From contig JAJYWS010000035.1 of NCBI GenBank assembly GCA_021791335.1, forward strand, positions 1 to 41,102: a stretch of DNA of 41,102 nucleotides. The letters run 5' to 3'. This stretch comes from Thermoplasmata archaeon. Its GTDB lineage: Archaea > Thermoplasmatota > Thermoplasmata > Lutacidiplasmatales > UBA184. The notes beneath the pieces were generated by a model that was given only the letters and a program-made list of their open reading frames with translations, searched no databases and was not told the origin of the DNA. Position numbers and translations under genes: made by a program. Positions 30,244 to 41,102 of the stretch are shown here, one piece after another; position 1 is the stretch's first letter; every line of letters starts with the position of its first letter.

Positions 30244-33200
30244 ATGCGCGAAGTAGTCGACGCCTTTTTCCGGGAGCGCTCCATCGTCAACCATCACCTG
30301 GCGAGCTTCAACGACTTTCTGCCGACGAGCGACAATCCGAATTCGAGGATGCAACGGATCGTCGACGAGTCGCGGGTGAGCGAGGACACCCTGGACCGGG
30401 GGGTCATCCGGCTGGATGTCCAGAAGACGAAGAGCACCATCATGGTCCGGGTCGGCCGCCGCCGGGACGGACGGTCCAACCAGATCGGATCGACGGCCGA
30501 ACCGACGATCCTGATCGGGCAGCCGTTCGTCAAGGAGCCGGTGGGATCCAAGCCGACGCTGACCCCGATGGAGGCGCGGCTGCGCAACCTGACCTACCAG
30601 GCGCCGATCTTCCTCAACGTCACCGTCGTGGAGAACGGCGTCGAACGGGCGCCCGAGCGGGTCCACATCGGCGACCTGCCGATCATGGTGAAGAGCCGCC
30701 CGTGCAACCTCAACCGGGCGAACCTCGAGAAGGAGTCCGGGGTCCCGATCTCCGATGAGGAGTACCGGGCCAAGCTGGTCGAGTACGGCGAGGATCCCCT
30801 CGATCCGGGCGGGTATTTCATCATCGGGGGGACGGAACGCGTCGTGATGAGTCTCGAGGATCTGGCGCCGAACCGGATCTTTGCGGAGTACAACGAACGC
30901 TACGGCACGCCCATCGAAAGCGCGAAGGTCTTCAGCCAGCGCGGAGGGTACCGCTCGCTCACCGTCGTCGAGAAGAAGAAGGACGGCATCCTCCAGGTGT
31001 CGGTCCCGACCGCGAGCGGACAGATCCCCTTTGCCGTCCTGATGAAGGCCCTGGGGATGAAGAACGACGAGGAGATCTTCCAGGCGGTCCTCGGCGAGCT
31101 GATGCCGTTGGACGAGCCGTTCGTCCACACGATGAAGCATCTCCTCAATGTCAACCTCGAGGAGTCGATCTCCAAGAAGCTCTATCCGCCGGAGGGGATC
31201 CTCACGACCGAGGACGCGCTGCTGTTCCTTGAGAAGAAGTTCGCCACCGGGCAGGCCAAGGAGTACCGTCAGCGGAAGGTCGACGGGATCCTCGACCGCT
31301 CGCTGTTGCCCCACCTCGGCGACACGCCCGAGGACCGGCTCAAGAAGGCGCTCTATCTGGCCCGCATGGCCCGCACCGTCCTGGAGCTGCACCTCAAGGT
31401 CCGGGGGGAGGACGACAAGGACCACTACGCGAACAAGCGGCTCAAGCTCGCCGGCGATCTCATGGAGGATCTCTTCCGGGTCGCCTTCTCGCTGTTGCTG
31501 AAGGACCTCAAGTACCAGCTCGAGCGGTCGTTCGCCCGGAAGAAGGATCTCCGGATCGCGAGCGCGATCCGGCCGGACCTGCTCACCCAGCGGCTGGTCC
31601 ATGCCCTGGCGACCGGCAACTGGGTCGGCGGCCGCTCGGGGGTGAGCCAGGTGCTGGACCGGACCAGCCACATGTCGGCCATCAGCCACCTTAGGCGGGT
31701 CACGAGCCCGCTCACCCGGACCCAGCCCCACTTCGAGGCCCGGGATCTTCACCCCACCCAGTGGGGACGCCTCTGCCCCAACGAGACCCCCGAAGGGCAG
31801 AACTGCGGCCTGGTCAAGAACTACGCCCTCAGCGTCGACGTCTCCGAAGGGACGGACGAGGAGGAGGTCGGCATCCTGCTGCGGGACCTCAACACCCGGG
31901 AGATCGGGCCCGAGGTCTTCGAGGAGGCCAAGGCCCCGAAGGGCCGCCGGGCCGCGCGGGTCTACCTGAACGGGAACCTGCTCGGCCTGCATTCGAACCC
32001 CGTCGAGCTGGTGCGGGAGATCCGGGAGCGCCGCCGGTCGGGCACCCTCTCCCCGACCCTCGGGGACAAGACCTACGAGGTCAACGTTCGCTACGATGAG
32101 GAGATGAACGAGGTCATCGTTCATTGCGATTCGGGCCGGCTCCGCCGCCCGCTGATCGTCGTCCAGAACGGGGCCGCCAAGATCACCCACTCCGACCGGG
32201 AGGAGATCGCCCGGGGCGCCCTCTCCTTCTCCGATCTGATCCGCCAGGGGAAGATCGAGTGGATCGATGCCGAGGAGGAAGAGGACTCCCTGATCGCGAT
32301 CGAACCGTTCGACGCGCCGGCGCGTTGCCCCCACTGCGAGCGGGCGCTGAGCCGCTCCGACCTCCTCTACCCCACCGATGCCGCGGCCTCCGACCGGGGA
32401 CTGCGCTCGTGCCGGTTCTGTCACGGCGAGATCCCGACGACCCCGCGGCTGACGCCGAAGCATACCCACCTGGAGATCGAGCCCAACCTGATCCTCGGGG
32501 TGGCGACCGGACTGATCCCCTTCCCCGAGAACAACGCCGCGGCGCGCAACACCCTCGGCGCCGCGATGGCCAAGCAGGCGCTCGGGGTCGAGTCGGTCAA
32601 CTACCGGCGGCGCCCGGACACCCGGGGGCACCTCCTCCACTATCCCCAGGCGCCGCTCCTGCGCACCGAGACGATGCGCTACGTCCACTTCACCGAGCGC
32701 CCGGCGGGCCAGAACTTCGTGGTCGCGGTCCTCTCCTACGAGGGCTACAACATGCAGGACGCCCTCGTCTTCTCGAAGGGGGCGATCGACCGGGGGCTCG
32801 GCCGTTCGTCGTTCTTCCGGACCTACCGGGGCGAGGAGCGCAAGTATCCGGGGGGCCAGGAGGATCGGTTCGAGATCCCCCGGCCGGATGTGGCCGGGGC
32901 GCGCGTCGACACCGCCTACCGCAACCTCGCCGAGGACGGTCTCATCTTCCCGGAGCTCGAGGTCAGCGAGGGGGATGTCATCATCGGCAAGACGAGCCCG
33001 CCGAGGTTCCTGGAGGAGAAGACCGACCTGCTCACGCCGCAGAAGCGGCGGGAGACCAGCGTCACCGTCCGCTTCGGGGAGTCGGGATGGGTCGACAACG
33101 TCATCCTGACGGAAGGCGAGAACATCTCGAAGCTGGTCAAGGTGAAGGTCCGCAACCAGCGGATCCCTGAGCTCGGCGACAAGTTCGCGAGCCGGCACGG

Positions 33201-33918
33201 CCAGAAGGGGGTCATCGGGCTCATCGTGCCGCCCGAGAACCTGCCGTTCACCCGGGACGGCGTCACCCCGGACCTCGTGATCAATCCCCACGCGATCCCG
33301 AGCCGGATGACGGTCGCCCACGTCCTCGAGATGCTCGGGGGCAAGGTCGGCGCCATGGAGGGTCGGCCGATCGACGGCACCGCCTTCTCCGGCGAGCGCG
33401 AGGACGCTCTCCGCCAGGGGCTCCGGGACCTGGGGTTCCACTCCTCCGGCCGGGAGACCCTCTATGACGGAATCACCGGTCGGCGGTACAACGCGGAGAT
33501 CTTCATCGGGGTGATCTACTACCAGAAGCTCCACCACATGGTCGCCGGCAAGATGCACCTGCGCTCCCGCGGTCCGGTACAGATCCTCACCCGGCAGCCC
33601 ACCGAAGGGCGCTCGCGCCAGGGCGGGCTCCGGTTCGGAGAGATGGAGCGGGACTGCCTGATCGGCCACGGCGTCGCGATGGTCATCAAGGACCGGCTCC
33701 TCGATGAATCGGACGGCACGATCCAGTACGTCTGCGGCAACCCCGAGTGCGGCCACATCGCGATCCCCGACACGCGGGCGGGCTCGCTGCGCTGCCCGAG
33801 CTGCGGGAACACGTCGTCGATCTACCCGGTGGAGATGAGCTACTCGTTCAAGCTCCTGCTGGAGGAACTGATCAGCCTCGGCGTCATCATGCGTCTCCAG
33901 TTGGAGGAGATGCACTAG
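30244..33918 (+). CDS. rpoB: DNA-directed RNA polymerase subunit B (unsplit)
   Basis: 1224 aa; [42 protein letters not shown]-like, [17 protein letters not shown]-terminal zinc motif CGNPECGH...CPSCGN. Confidence 0.97.
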   Translation: MREVVDAFFRERSIVNHHLASFNDFLPTSDNPNSRMQRIVDESRVSEDTLDRGVIRLDVQKTKSTIMVRVGRRRDGRSNQIGSTAEPTILIGQPFVKEPVGSKPTLTPMEARLRNLTYQAPIFLNVTVVENGVERAPERVHIGDLPIMVKSRPCNLNRANLEKESGVPISDEEYRAKLVEYGEDPLDPGGYFIIGGTERVVMSLEDLAPNRIFAEYNERYGTPIESAKVFSQRGGYRSLTVVEKKKDGILQVSVPTASGQIPFAVLMKALGMKNDEEIFQAVLGELMPLDEPFVHTMKHLLNVNLEESISKKLYPPEGILTTEDALLFLEKKFATGQAKEYRQRKVDGILDRSLLPHLGDTPEDRLKKALYLARMARTVLELHLKVRGEDDKDHYANKRLKLAGDLMEDLFRVAFSLLLKDLKYQLERSFARKKDLRIASAIRPDLLTQRLVHALATGNWVGGRSGVSQVLDRTSHMSAISHLRRVTSPLTRTQPHFEARDLHPTQWGRLCPNETPEGQNCGLVKNYALSVDVSEGTDEEEVGILLRDLNTREIGPEVFEEAKAPKGRRAARVYLNGNLLGLHSNPVELVREIRERRRSGTLSPTLGDKTYEVNVRYDEEMNEVIVHCDSGRLRRPLIVVQNGAAKITHSDREEIARGALSFSDLIRQGKIEWIDAEEEEDSLIAIEPFDAPARCPHCERALSRSDLLYPTDAAASDRGLRSCRFCHGEIPTTPRLTPKHTHLEIEPNLILGVATGLIPFPENNAAARNTLGAAMAKQALGVESVNYRRRPDTRGHLLHYPQAPLLRTETMRYVHFTERPAGQNFVVAVLSYEGYNMQDALVFSKGAIDRGLGRSSFFRTYRGEERKYPGGQEDRFEIPRPDVAGARVDTAYRNLAEDGLIFPELEVSEGDVIIGKTSPPRFLEEKTDLLTPQKRRETSVTVRFGESGWVDNVILTEGENISKLVKVKVRNQRIPELGDKFASRHGQKGVIGLIVPPENLPFTRDGVTPDLVINPHAIPSRMTVAHVLEMLGGKVGAMEGRPIDGTAFSGEREDALRQGLRDLGFHSSGRETLYDGITGRRYNAEIFIGVIYYQKLHHMVAGKMHLRSRGPVQILTRQPTEGRSRQGGLRFGEMERDCLIGHGVAMVIKDRLLDESDGTIQYVCGNPECGHIAIPDTRAGSLRCPSCGNTSSIYPVEMSYSFKLLLEELISLGVIMRLQLEEMH

Positions 33919-33926
33919 GGGAGTCC

Positions 33927-36710
33927 ATGCAGCAGGGATTGTCGAAGCGGATCAAGAGCCTCCAGTTCGCCTTCCTCTCCCCGGAGGAGGCCCGACGGAT
34001 GAGCGCGGTGAAGGTCATCACCGCGGACACCTACGACGACGACGGGTACCCCATCGACATGGGGCTCATGGACCTCCATCTCGGCGTGATCGAGCCGAAC
34101 CTGCGCTGCCGCACCTGCGGCGGCCGGGTGAACGACTGTCCGGGCCACTTCGGGATCATCGAGCTCGCGATGCCCGTGATCCACGTGGGCTACGCCAAGG
34201 AGATCAAGCATCTCCTCCAGTCGACCTGCCGGGCCTGCGGCCGGCTTTTGCCCGACGCGCCGCCCTCGCGGCCCGAGGCGGTCTACGACTCGGAAGCGGC
34301 TCCGGCGGCCCGGGCGCGGGAGCCCAAGGAGGAGCGCAGCTGCCCGTTCTGCCATGAGGTCCAGCAACGGATCCTGCTCGACAAACCCACCACCTTCCGG
34401 GAGAACGGCCACAAGATCACCCCCAAGGAGGTGCGGGCCCGGCTGGAACGCATCCTCGATTCGGATCTCCCGTTCCTCGGTCTCAACCCCAAGTTCGGCC
34501 GGCCCGAGTGGATGGTCCTGACCGTCCTACCGGTCCCCCCGGTCCAGGTCCGTCCGTCGATCACCCTCGAGAGCGGGGAGCGGAGCGAGGACGATTTGAC
34601 CCACAAGCTGGTCGATGTCCTCCGCATCAACCAGCGGCTGCGGGAGAACCGGGACATGGGCGCCCCCCAGTTGGTCGTCGAAGACCTCTGGGAGCTGCTG
34701 CAGTACCACGTGACCACCTACTTTGACAACCAGACGAGCGGGATCCCGCCCGCGCGGCACCGGTCCGGCCGCCCCCTGAAGACGCTGAGTCAGCGGCTCA
34801 AGGGCAAGGACGGACGGTTCCGGTCCAACCTCTCCGGAAAGCGGGTCAACTTCTCGGCGCGGACGGTCATCAGCCCCGACCCGCTGCTGTCGATCAACGA
34901 GGTCGGGGTCCCGACCGAGATCGCGCGGGGACTCACCGTTCCGCTCGAAGTCACCGCCCACAACCTGGAGTTTGCCAAGGCGCTGGTCCGGCGCGGCCCG
35001 ACCCCTCCGCCGACCGTCGAAGGCCGCTACCAGTCCGGCGTGAACTACGTCATCCGGGAGGACGGCCAGCGGATCAAGGTGATGGACAAGAACGCCGAGG
35101 CGTGTGTCGAGCTCGTCCAGCCCGGCTGCATCGTCGAGCGGCAGCTCCAGGACGGCGATGTCGTGCTCTTCAACCGGCAGCCGAGCCTCCACCGGATGAG
35201 CATGATGGCCCATTTCGTCCGGGTCCTGCCGCACAAGACCTTCCGGTTCAACCTCTGCGACTGCCCCCCGTACAACGCCGATTTCGATGGCGACGAGATG
35301 AACCTCCATGTCCTCCAGAGCCAGGAGGCCCGGGCCGAGGCGAAGGTGCTCATGAAGGTCCAGGAGCACATCCTCTCGCCCCGCTACGGCGGGCCGATCA
35401 TCGGGATGCTCCACGACCACATCACCGCGGCCTTCCTCCTGACCTACCAGAACCCGAAATTCACCCGGAGCGAGGTGACCTACCTCCTCTCGAAGCTCCC
35501 CTACGAGGTGCCTCCCCCCGCCGGAACCGAGAAGGACGGGAGCCCGTACTGGCTCGGGAAGCAGCTCTTCTCGCTGACGCTTCCGAAGGACCTCACGCTC
35601 GAGTTCCGGGCCAACATCTGGAACCGGTGCACCTGCGCCCCGCTGCATTGCCCCCACGACGCCTGGGTCGTCATCCAGGAGGGGGTCCTCAAGGCCGGGG
35701 CGATCGACAAGAAGGCGATCGCCTACGAGAAGGGCGCGGTGCTGGACGCCATCGCCCGCAACAACGGGATGGACCGGGCCCGGCAGTTCCTGGACGAGAT
35801 GAGCCGGCTGTCGATCACCGCGATCAGCCTCACGGGGCTGTCGACCGGGATCGACGATGAGGATGTGCCGGAGGCGGCGCGCAAGGAGATCGCCGCGGGC
35901 CTGGAGGAGGTCCGGCAGCGGGTCAATGACCTGCTCGAGCAGTACCGCAAGGGCGAGCTCGAGCAGATGCCCGGCCGCTCGCTGGCCGAGACGCTCGAGG
36001 TCATGGTGCGGCGGGAGCTCAGCAAGGCGCGGGATCAGGCGGGCGAGATCGCCGGTCGCTACCTCGGCATGGAGAACCCGGCGGTGATCCTCGCCAAATC
36101 CGGGGCGCGGGGATCGATGCTCAACCTCACCCAGATGGCCGGCGCCGTCGGCCAGCAGTCGGTGCGCGGTGAGCGGCTGCTCCGGGGATACTACAACCGG
36201 ACATTGCCCCACTTCGCCCGCGGCGACCTCGGCAGCGACGCCCGGGGCTTCGTCAACTCGAGCTACAAGCGCGGACTCTCGCCCACGGAGTATTTCTTCC
36301 ACTCGATGGGAGGGCGGGAGTCGCTGGTCGACACGGCCGTGCGGACCAGCCGTTCGGGGTACATGCAGCGCCGGCTCATCAATGCCCTCGAGGACCTCAA
36401 GGTCGCCGAGGACGGGACGGTACGGAACACCGCCGGCACGATCATCGAGTTCAAGTACGGCGAAGACGGGATCGATCCCACGCGATCGTTCCAAGGCGAA
36501 CCGGTCTCGGTCGATGAGATCCTGGCCGCGGTGCTCGGGGACCGGGCCCACCCGGTGCTGGAGGCCGGGCCGGATGCCGTCGACGGCGCCCCGGTCGTCG
36601 GCGAGGAGGAGATGGACCTCCAGGCGGAGGCCCAGCTCGAAGAGGAGACCGAGGACGAGGAGCCCGAGGAGACCGGCGGCGAGGAAGGCCCCGAGTTCGG
36701 AGGGGAGTAG
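33927..36710 (+). CDS. rpoA1: DNA-directed RNA polymerase subunit A'
   Basis: [46 protein letters not shown] catalytic motif; long acidic C-terminal tail. Confidence 0.96.
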   Translation: MQQGLSKRIKSLQFAFLSPEEARRMSAVKVITADTYDDDGYPIDMGLMDLHLGVIEPNLRCRTCGGRVNDCPGHFGIIELAMPVIHVGYAKEIKHLLQSTCRACGRLLPDAPPSRPEAVYDSEAAPAARAREPKEERSCPFCHEVQQRILLDKPTTFRENGHKITPKEVRARLERILDSDLPFLGLNPKFGRPEWMVLTVLPVPPVQVRPSITLESGERSEDDLTHKLVDVLRINQRLRENRDMGAPQLVVEDLWELLQYHVTTYFDNQTSGIPPARHRSGRPLKTLSQRLKGKDGRFRSNLSGKRVNFSARTVISPDPLLSINEVGVPTEIARGLTVPLEVTAHNLEFAKALVRRGPTPPPTVEGRYQSGVNYVIREDGQRIKVMDKNAEACVELVQPGCIVERQLQDGDVVLFNRQPSLHRMSMMAHFVRVLPHKTFRFNLCDCPPYNADFDGDEMNLHVLQSQEARAEAKVLMKVQEHILSPRYGGPIIGMLHDHITAAFLLTYQNPKFTRSEVTYLLSKLPYEVPPPAGTEKDGSPYWLGKQLFSLTLPKDLTLEFRANIWNRCTCAPLHCPHDAWVVIQEGVLKAGAIDKKAIAYEKGAVLDAIARNNGMDRARQFLDEMSRLSITAISLTGLSTGIDDEDVPEAARKEIAAGLEEVRQRVNDLLEQYRKGELEQMPGRSLAETLEVMVRRELSKARDQAGEIAGRYLGMENPAVILAKSGARGSMLNLTQMAGAVGQQSVRGERLLRGYYNRTLPHFARGDLGSDARGFVNSSYKRGLSPTEYFFHSMGGRESLVDTAVRTSRSGYMQRRLINALEDLKVAEDGTVRNTAGTIIEFKYGEDGIDPTRSFQGEPVSVDEILAAVLGDRAHPVLEAGPDAVDGAPVVGEEEMDLQAEAQLEEETEDEEPEETGGEEGPEFGGE

Positions 36711-36712
36711 TC

Positions 36713-37984
36713 ATGCCCAGCGAAAAGAAGGAGAGTTTGGAGAGCCTCAAGGCGCGGATCGCAGAGCTGGCCCGCAAGGAGGGCCAGCCCCTCCCGGAGC
36801 CGGTGGTGGCCACCCTCGCGGGCCGGCTGCGCCGGCTCAAGCTGACGGCGAACGAGGTCACCCGGGTCGTCCAGGAGGTCGCCCGGAAGTTCCAGCGCGC
36901 CGAGGTCGACCCCTACGAGTCGGTGGGGATCCTGGCCGCCCAGTCGATCGGGGAACCGGGAACCCAGATGACGCTGCGGACATTCCACTACGCCGGGGTG
37001 GCCGAGATGAACGTCACGCTCGGCCTGCCGAGACTCATCGAACTGGTCGACGCCCGACGCGTGCCGTCGACCCCGATGATGACCGTGTACGTCGATCCCA
37101 AGGTGAAGAGCGAACGGGAGGCGGTCCAGCGGATCGCGCTCCGCATCGAGGTCACCAATGTCCCGGACGTGGCGACCGTCGGCACGGTGGTCGAGGAGCT
37201 CAAGGTCGTCGTCGCCCCCCAGCCCGCGCTGATGCGCGCCCGGGGCGTGACGCGGGACGAGATGGAGCAGGCCCTGCGGGCGAGTCTCGACGTCCGGCTC
37301 TTTGAGATGCGGTCGGGCACCGGTTCGGGGGAGGGCCGCAGCTTCGAGATCCGCGCCAAGGAGATGGTCGCCGGGGCCGTGAAGAGCAAGAAGGAGGAGT
37401 CGGTCGAGGAGATGCCGTTCAAGCAGCTGCTCCTCGCGAGCGAAGCGGCGAAGGCGGTCCGGATCAAGGGGGTGCCCGGCATCAAACGCGCCCTCATCAA
37501 GAAGGAGTCGGAGGAGTACGTGATCTACACCGAAGGGTCCAACCTGGACGGCGTCCTGTCGATCCCGGGGGTCGACGCCTCCCGTACGACGACCAACTCG
37601 GTCTTCGAGATCTACCGGGTCCTGGGGGTCGAGGCGGCCCGGGCGGCCCTGATCCTCGAGGCGAACCGGACCCTGGCCGAGCAGGGGCTCGGGGTCGATC
37701 TCCGCCACCTCATGCTGGTCTCCGATATGATGACCAACGAAGGGGACGTACGGGCGATCGGCCGCCACGGGATCTCCGGCAAGAAGACCAGCGTGCTCGC
37801 CCGCGCCGCCTTCGAGATCACCGCCGCCCACCTCTTGAGGGCGGCGATCATCGGGGAGGTCGACGAGCTCAAGGGCGTGGCCGAGAACATCATCGTCGGC
37901 CAGCCGATCACCCTGGGCACCGGGGCCGTCAACCTGGTCTACCGGCCCGTGCGCGCCGCGTCGGCCCCGACGGAGGTGGCGTAG
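36713..37984 (+). CDS. rpoA2: DNA-directed RNA polymerase subunit A''
   Basis: [46 protein letters not shown]. Confidence 0.96.
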   Translation: MPSEKKESLESLKARIAELARKEGQPLPEPVVATLAGRLRRLKLTANEVTRVVQEVARKFQRAEVDPYESVGILAAQSIGEPGTQMTLRTFHYAGVAEMNVTLGLPRLIELVDARRVPSTPMMTVYVDPKVKSEREAVQRIALRIEVTNVPDVATVGTVVEELKVVVAPQPALMRARGVTRDEMEQALRASLDVRLFEMRSGTGSGEGRSFEIRAKEMVAGAVKSKKEESVEEMPFKQLLLASEAAKAVRIKGVPGIKRALIKKESEEYVIYTEGSNLDGVLSIPGVDASRTTTNSVFEIYRVLGVEAARAALILEANRTLAEQGLGVDLRHLMLVSDMMTNEGDVRAIGRHGISGKKTSVLARAAFEITAAHLLRAAIIGEVDELKGVAENIIVGQPITLGTGAVNLVYRPVRAASAPTEVA

Positions 37985-38275
37985 ATGGATCTCGCCCATG
38001 CGCTCAAGGTCGCCCTCGAGACCGGGACCGTCCGGCTCGGCCTCAATGAGACCCGCGCCTGTGTCGAGGACCAGAAGGCCCGGCTCCTGATCGTCTCGCG
38101 GACCTGCCCGGACACCGAACTCCGCCAGGAGCGCCGGTTCCGGAACGTGCCCGTCTACCACTACGAGGGCACCGCGGTCGAGCTCGGTCAGGCGTGCGGC
38201 CGGCCGTACCCGATCAGCGCCCTCGCGATCCTGGATCCGGGATCCAGCGCGATCCTGACCTTGGAGCCGGCCTAG
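37985..38275 (+). CDS. L30e-like ribosomal protein
   Basis: Location between rpoA2 and nusA; LKVALETGTVRLGLNETRACVEDQKARLLIVSRTCPDTEL...VPVYHYEGTAVELGQACGRPYPISALAILDPG. Confidence 0.88.
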   Translation: MDLAHALKVALETGTVRLGLNETRACVEDQKARLLIVSRTCPDTELRQERRFRNVPVYHYEGTAVELGQACGRPYPISALAILDPGSSAILTLEPA

Positions 38276-38295
38276 GGGTGGGCGGGCCGCCCCGG

Positions 38296-38721
38296 ATGAC
38301 CGACCTCACCTTCGACACCGAGACGCTCGGCTACATCCGGCTCTTCGAGGAGCGGACCGGCGCCCGCGTGAAGGACTGCTTCGAGTCGGAAGGCAAGCTG
38401 GTCTACCTCGTCGAACCGGGGGAGATCCCCAAGGCGGTCGGCCCGGGAGGGGTGCTGGTCGATCGGCTCAAGGGGCTCATGAAGAAGGAGATCCAGGTCG
38501 TCGAGTACTCCTCGGAGCCCACTCAGCTGGTGCTCAACACCTTCTACCTCTACCATCCGGTCGGGGTCCGGCTCGAGCCGAAGGGCCGGGGCCAGCACGC
38601 GACGGTCTCGGTCGACCCGGCCTGGAAGGCCCGGGCCATCGGCACCTCCGGAAAGAACCTCAAGATCGCCCGGTCGATCCTTCTCCGGCACACCGACATC
38701 GTCTCGGTCAGCGTGGCGTGA
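38296..38721 (+). CDS. nusA: NusA-like KH-domain transcription factor
   Basis: YIRLFEERTGARVKDCFESEGKLVYLVEPGEIPKAVGPGGVLVDRLKGLMKKEIQVVEYS...AIGTSGKNLKIARSIL. Confidence 0.9.
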   Translation: MTDLTFDTETLGYIRLFEERTGARVKDCFESEGKLVYLVEPGEIPKAVGPGGVLVDRLKGLMKKEIQVVEYSSEPTQLVLNTFYLYHPVGVRLEPKGRGQHATVSVDPAWKARAIGTSGKNLKIARSILLRHTDIVSVSVA

Positions 38722-39464
38722 GCGCTCCGAACCCCCTCCGTCGCCCGGTCCGGGCCGTCCTCTTCGATCTCGACGGGACGCTGGTCGACAGCCTGGCCTT
38801 CTGCGTCTCGGCGATCGCCGAAGCCTGCCGGGCGACGACCGGTCGATCGGTGTCCGAGGCCGAGGTCCGGGCCCGCTTCGGCCCGTCCGAGTCCGGCGTG
38901 ATCCGCTCGTTGGTCGGCTCGGCCGACCACGCGGCCGCCTACGATCGCTTCTGGGAGATCTACCGGGCCGATCACCGTCGTCGGGTGACCCTCTTCGAGG
39001 GCGTCCCCGAGCTCCTCCGGGGGCTCCACCAACGGGGCCTCCGGCGGGCGGTGGTCACCGGCAAGGGGGCGGAGACGGCCCGCTGGACCTTGGAGGCGAC
39101 CGGCGTGAGCGATCTCGCCGGCCCGGTCTTCCATGGCGGGATCGAGGGGGGGTTCAAACGGGAGAATCTCGCCCGGGCGGCGGACCGACTCGAGGTCCCG
39201 ATCCCGGGGATCGCGTACGTCGGGGACCAGCCGTCGGACATGACCATCGCCCGGGCGGCCGGGGTCCGGCCCGTGGGCGCCGGCTGGGCCCCGGGATCGG
39301 ATCGGGCCGCCCTGGCCCTCCAGGGGGCCGAAGTCATCCTGCGCTCCCCGAAGGAGCTGCTTCGGTGGGTCGACGGGCAGGCCCGTTCGGTCTCCCCCCA
39401 CCCGGGCCCACCGGCCGGCGTCGCGGCGGCCGGGACGACGCCCGGGCCCCCCGGTCAAGGTTAA
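38718..39464 (+). CDS. HAD-superfamily hydrolase (phosphoglycolate phosphatase-like)
   Basis: RAVLFDLDGTLVDSLAF, RRAVVTGKGAETARWTLE, IAYVGDQPSDMTIARAAG; GTG start overlapping nusA stop. Confidence 0.82.
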   Translation: MSAPNPLRRPVRAVLFDLDGTLVDSLAFCVSAIAEACRATTGRSVSEAEVRARFGPSESGVIRSLVGSADHAAAYDRFWEIYRADHRRRVTLFEGVPELLRGLHQRGLRRAVVTGKGAETARWTLEATGVSDLAGPVFHGGIEGGFKRENLARAADRLEVPIPGIAYVGDQPSDMTIARAAGVRPVGAGWAPGSDRAALALQGAEVILRSPKELLRWVDGQARSVSPHPGPPAGVAAAGTTPGPPGQG

Positions 39465-39497
39465 TTCAGCGTCGCCGCCTAGCCTCGGGCAGGGTCA

Positions 39498-40199
39498 ATG
39501 GCTCGTCGGAGGCCGCGGATCACCACCGTCTTCTTCGACCTCGGGGGCACGCTCGTCGATGAGCGGGACTTCGCGCGTTGGAGCGACGCCGCGGCCCGCC
39601 TCCGTCTGGACGCCCCCGTCGAGGAGATCGCGCGCGCCTTCGCCGAGGTCGAGGAGATCGCCGACCGGGAGCCGCAGATGGGCTTCCATGACTTCTGGAG
39701 GGAGACCCTTTCCCGGGCGACCGGGGTCGCCCTGCCTCCGGGGGTCGCCGAACGGTTCTGCGCGACCCTGCGCGAGGGCCCCTGCGCCTATCCGCTCTTT
39801 TCCGACGTCCGTCGGTGCCTGGACACCCTGTCCCGGCAGCGACGCCGTCTGGGGATCATCTCCAACTCGGAGAGTTCCGACCGGGTCCGTGAGATCCTGC
39901 GCAACGCCGACCTCGAGGGCCGGTTCGATCCGATCGTGAGCTCGGGCACCGAGGGGATCCGCAAACCCCATCCGGCGATCTTTCACCGCGCCCTCGAGCT
40001 CGCCGGCGTGCCCGGCCCGTCGGCGTTCTACGTCGGCAACCTCCCCGAGACCGATGCCCGGGCGGCCGCCCGGGCCGGTCTCCACTCGATCTGGCTCCAC
40101 CGCAACGGGACCGGATTCGGCGAGGATCCTCCCGAGATCACCTCCCTGCTGGAACTGCCCCTCGCGATCCACCGGGTCGAAGGTGGTCGCCCGGCCTGA
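39498..40199 (+). CDS. HAD-superfamily hydrolase
   Basis: TTVFFDLGGTLVDERDFARW, LGIISNSESSDRVREIL, KPHPAIFHRALELAGVPGPSAFYVGN. Confidence 0.82.
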   Translation: MARRRPRITTVFFDLGGTLVDERDFARWSDAAARLRLDAPVEEIARAFAEVEEIADREPQMGFHDFWRETLSRATGVALPPGVAERFCATLREGPCAYPLFSDVRRCLDTLSRQRRRLGIISNSESSDRVREILRNADLEGRFDPIVSSGTEGIRKPHPAIFHRALELAGVPGPSAFYVGNLPETDARAAARAGLHSIWLHRNGTGFGEDPPEITSLLELPLAIHRVEGGRPA

Positions 40200-40264
40200 G
40201 GCCCGATGGGGGGACCCCGCGGGCGGACCCGGCTCGCCTCGGAGGGAGGGGCCGGTCGCGCCCG

Positions 40265-40271
40265 TTAAATA
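40265..40271 (+). promoter_or_regulatory. TATA box TTAAATA, probable rRNA promoter
   Basis: AT-rich box in GC-rich intergenic region downstream of the HAD stop; no ORF between it and 16S. Confidence 0.55.
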
Positions 40272-40409
40272 GGTCCCCTCACTGGCCGCCCCCGCTCGCC
40301 CCTGCCACCTCGGTGGGAGGGGTGCGCGACGCCGCCACGGCGGGCCGGGGATCCGTGAACCGGTCTCTTTCCAAGGCGACGCCACAGGTGGCCCGATGGG
40401 CCGTGGGGC

Positions 40410-40450
40410 CCCGAGAACCCCTCCCCGGAGACGGGGAGTGACCTCTCGGG
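40410..40450 (+). other. Extended hairpin in the 16S leader
   Basis: CCCGAGA (40410-40416) / TCTCGGG (40444-40450) enclosing CTCCCCG-GAGA-CGGGGAG (40421-40438, GNRA-type loop). Confidence 0.6.
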
Positions 40451-40581
40451 TCCGACAGGGGAAGATGCGAGAAGCAATCGCGAATAGCTCAATCTAGAGC
40501 GAAGAGCAATTCCGCCAGCCAGCGAGCAAACGGTCTCGACCTTGACATGTATTCCGCACCGATTTCGATCGTGTGCACAAA

Positions 40582-41102
40582 TCCGGTTGATCCTGCCGGC
40601 GGGCACCGCTATTGGAGTTCGCTTAAGCCATGCGAGTCGAGAGGGGTAAGCCCTCGGCGCACTGCTCAGTAACACGCGGACAATCTGCCCTCAAGACGGG
40701 GATATTCCCGGGAAACTGGGGCTAATACCCGATAGACCTGAGATGATGGAAGGCTCCCAGGTCGAAATCCTCCGGGGCTTGAGGATGGGTCTGCGGCCTA
40801 TCAGGTTGTAGGGGGTGTCACGGACCCCCTAGCCGAAGACGGGTACGGGCTTTGGGAGAAGTCGCCCGGAGATGGATTCTGAGACACGAATCCAGGTCCT
40901 ACGGGACGCAGCAGGCGCGAAACCTCCACAATGTGGGAAATCACGATGGGGGAACTCCAAGTGCCTACGCTTTAAGTGTAGGCTGTTCTCGAGCCTAAAA
41001 AGCTCGAGAAGTAAGGGCCGGGTAAGACGGGTGCCAGCCGCCGCGGTAATACCCGCGGCCCGAGTGGTGCTCATTATTATTGAGCCTAAAGCGTCCGTAG
41101 CT
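40582..41102 (+). rRNA. rrs: 16S ribosomal RNA, 5' part, truncated by window end
   Basis: Starts TCCGGTTGATCCTGCCGG; contains GCCATGCGAGTCGAGAGGGG, ACTGCTCAGTAACACGCGGA, CGCAGCAGGCGCGAAACCT, GTGCCAGCCGCCGCGGTAATACC. Confidence 0.97.

Noticed and set aside
29728-33915. 1395-aa minus-strand ORF antisense to rpoB
   Set aside because: Shadow frame opposite a confident rpoB; composition not protein-like.
34527-36551. 674-aa minus-strand ORF antisense to rpoA1 (and 36263-38161 antisense to rpoA1/rpoA2)
   Set aside because: Same high-GC shadow effect.

Overview
High-GC archaeal chromosomal window, by gene content and 16S 5' domain most consistent with Thermoplasmatota (inference). Most of it is dense housekeeping sequence: PRC-barrel, GT2, HAD, coiled-coil protein, HerA-like ATPase, SepF, NMD3, DUF424, MCM, AspRS, PyrG-PyrK-PyrD, ClpB, a SelB-like degenerate translational GTPase, PAN, pantoate-kinase-like GHMP kinase, TMEM175-like channel, GMP synthase subunit B, the rpoH-rpoB-rpoA1-rpoA2-rpl30e-nusA operon, two more HAD genes and the 5' third of a 16S rRNA gene that runs off the window end. 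The two strongest non-routine signals are: (1) a tRNA-Lys(UUU) gene at 29717-29859 interrupted by two non-canonical introns, one in the D-loop (31 nt) and one in the T-loop (38 nt). Both can be folded into bulge-helix-bulge-like splice motifs, and removing them gives a textbook 74-nt tRNA. No tRNA is otherwise visible in the window. (2) A six-gene membrane complex at 19423-26500 related to Hyf/Ech/complex I. Its catalytic large subunit has lost all four NiFe-binding cysteines, and its small subunit is fused to a half-ferredoxin domain. Secondary points: shared divergent TATA elements with leaderless spacing, a structured ~300-nt leader before 16S, mismatches to common archaeal 16S primers, a PAN C-terminus ending MFA instead of HbYX, and an unexplained ~430-bp non-coding stretch near the left end. 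Everything is from reading the sequence; no database search or folding program was run.
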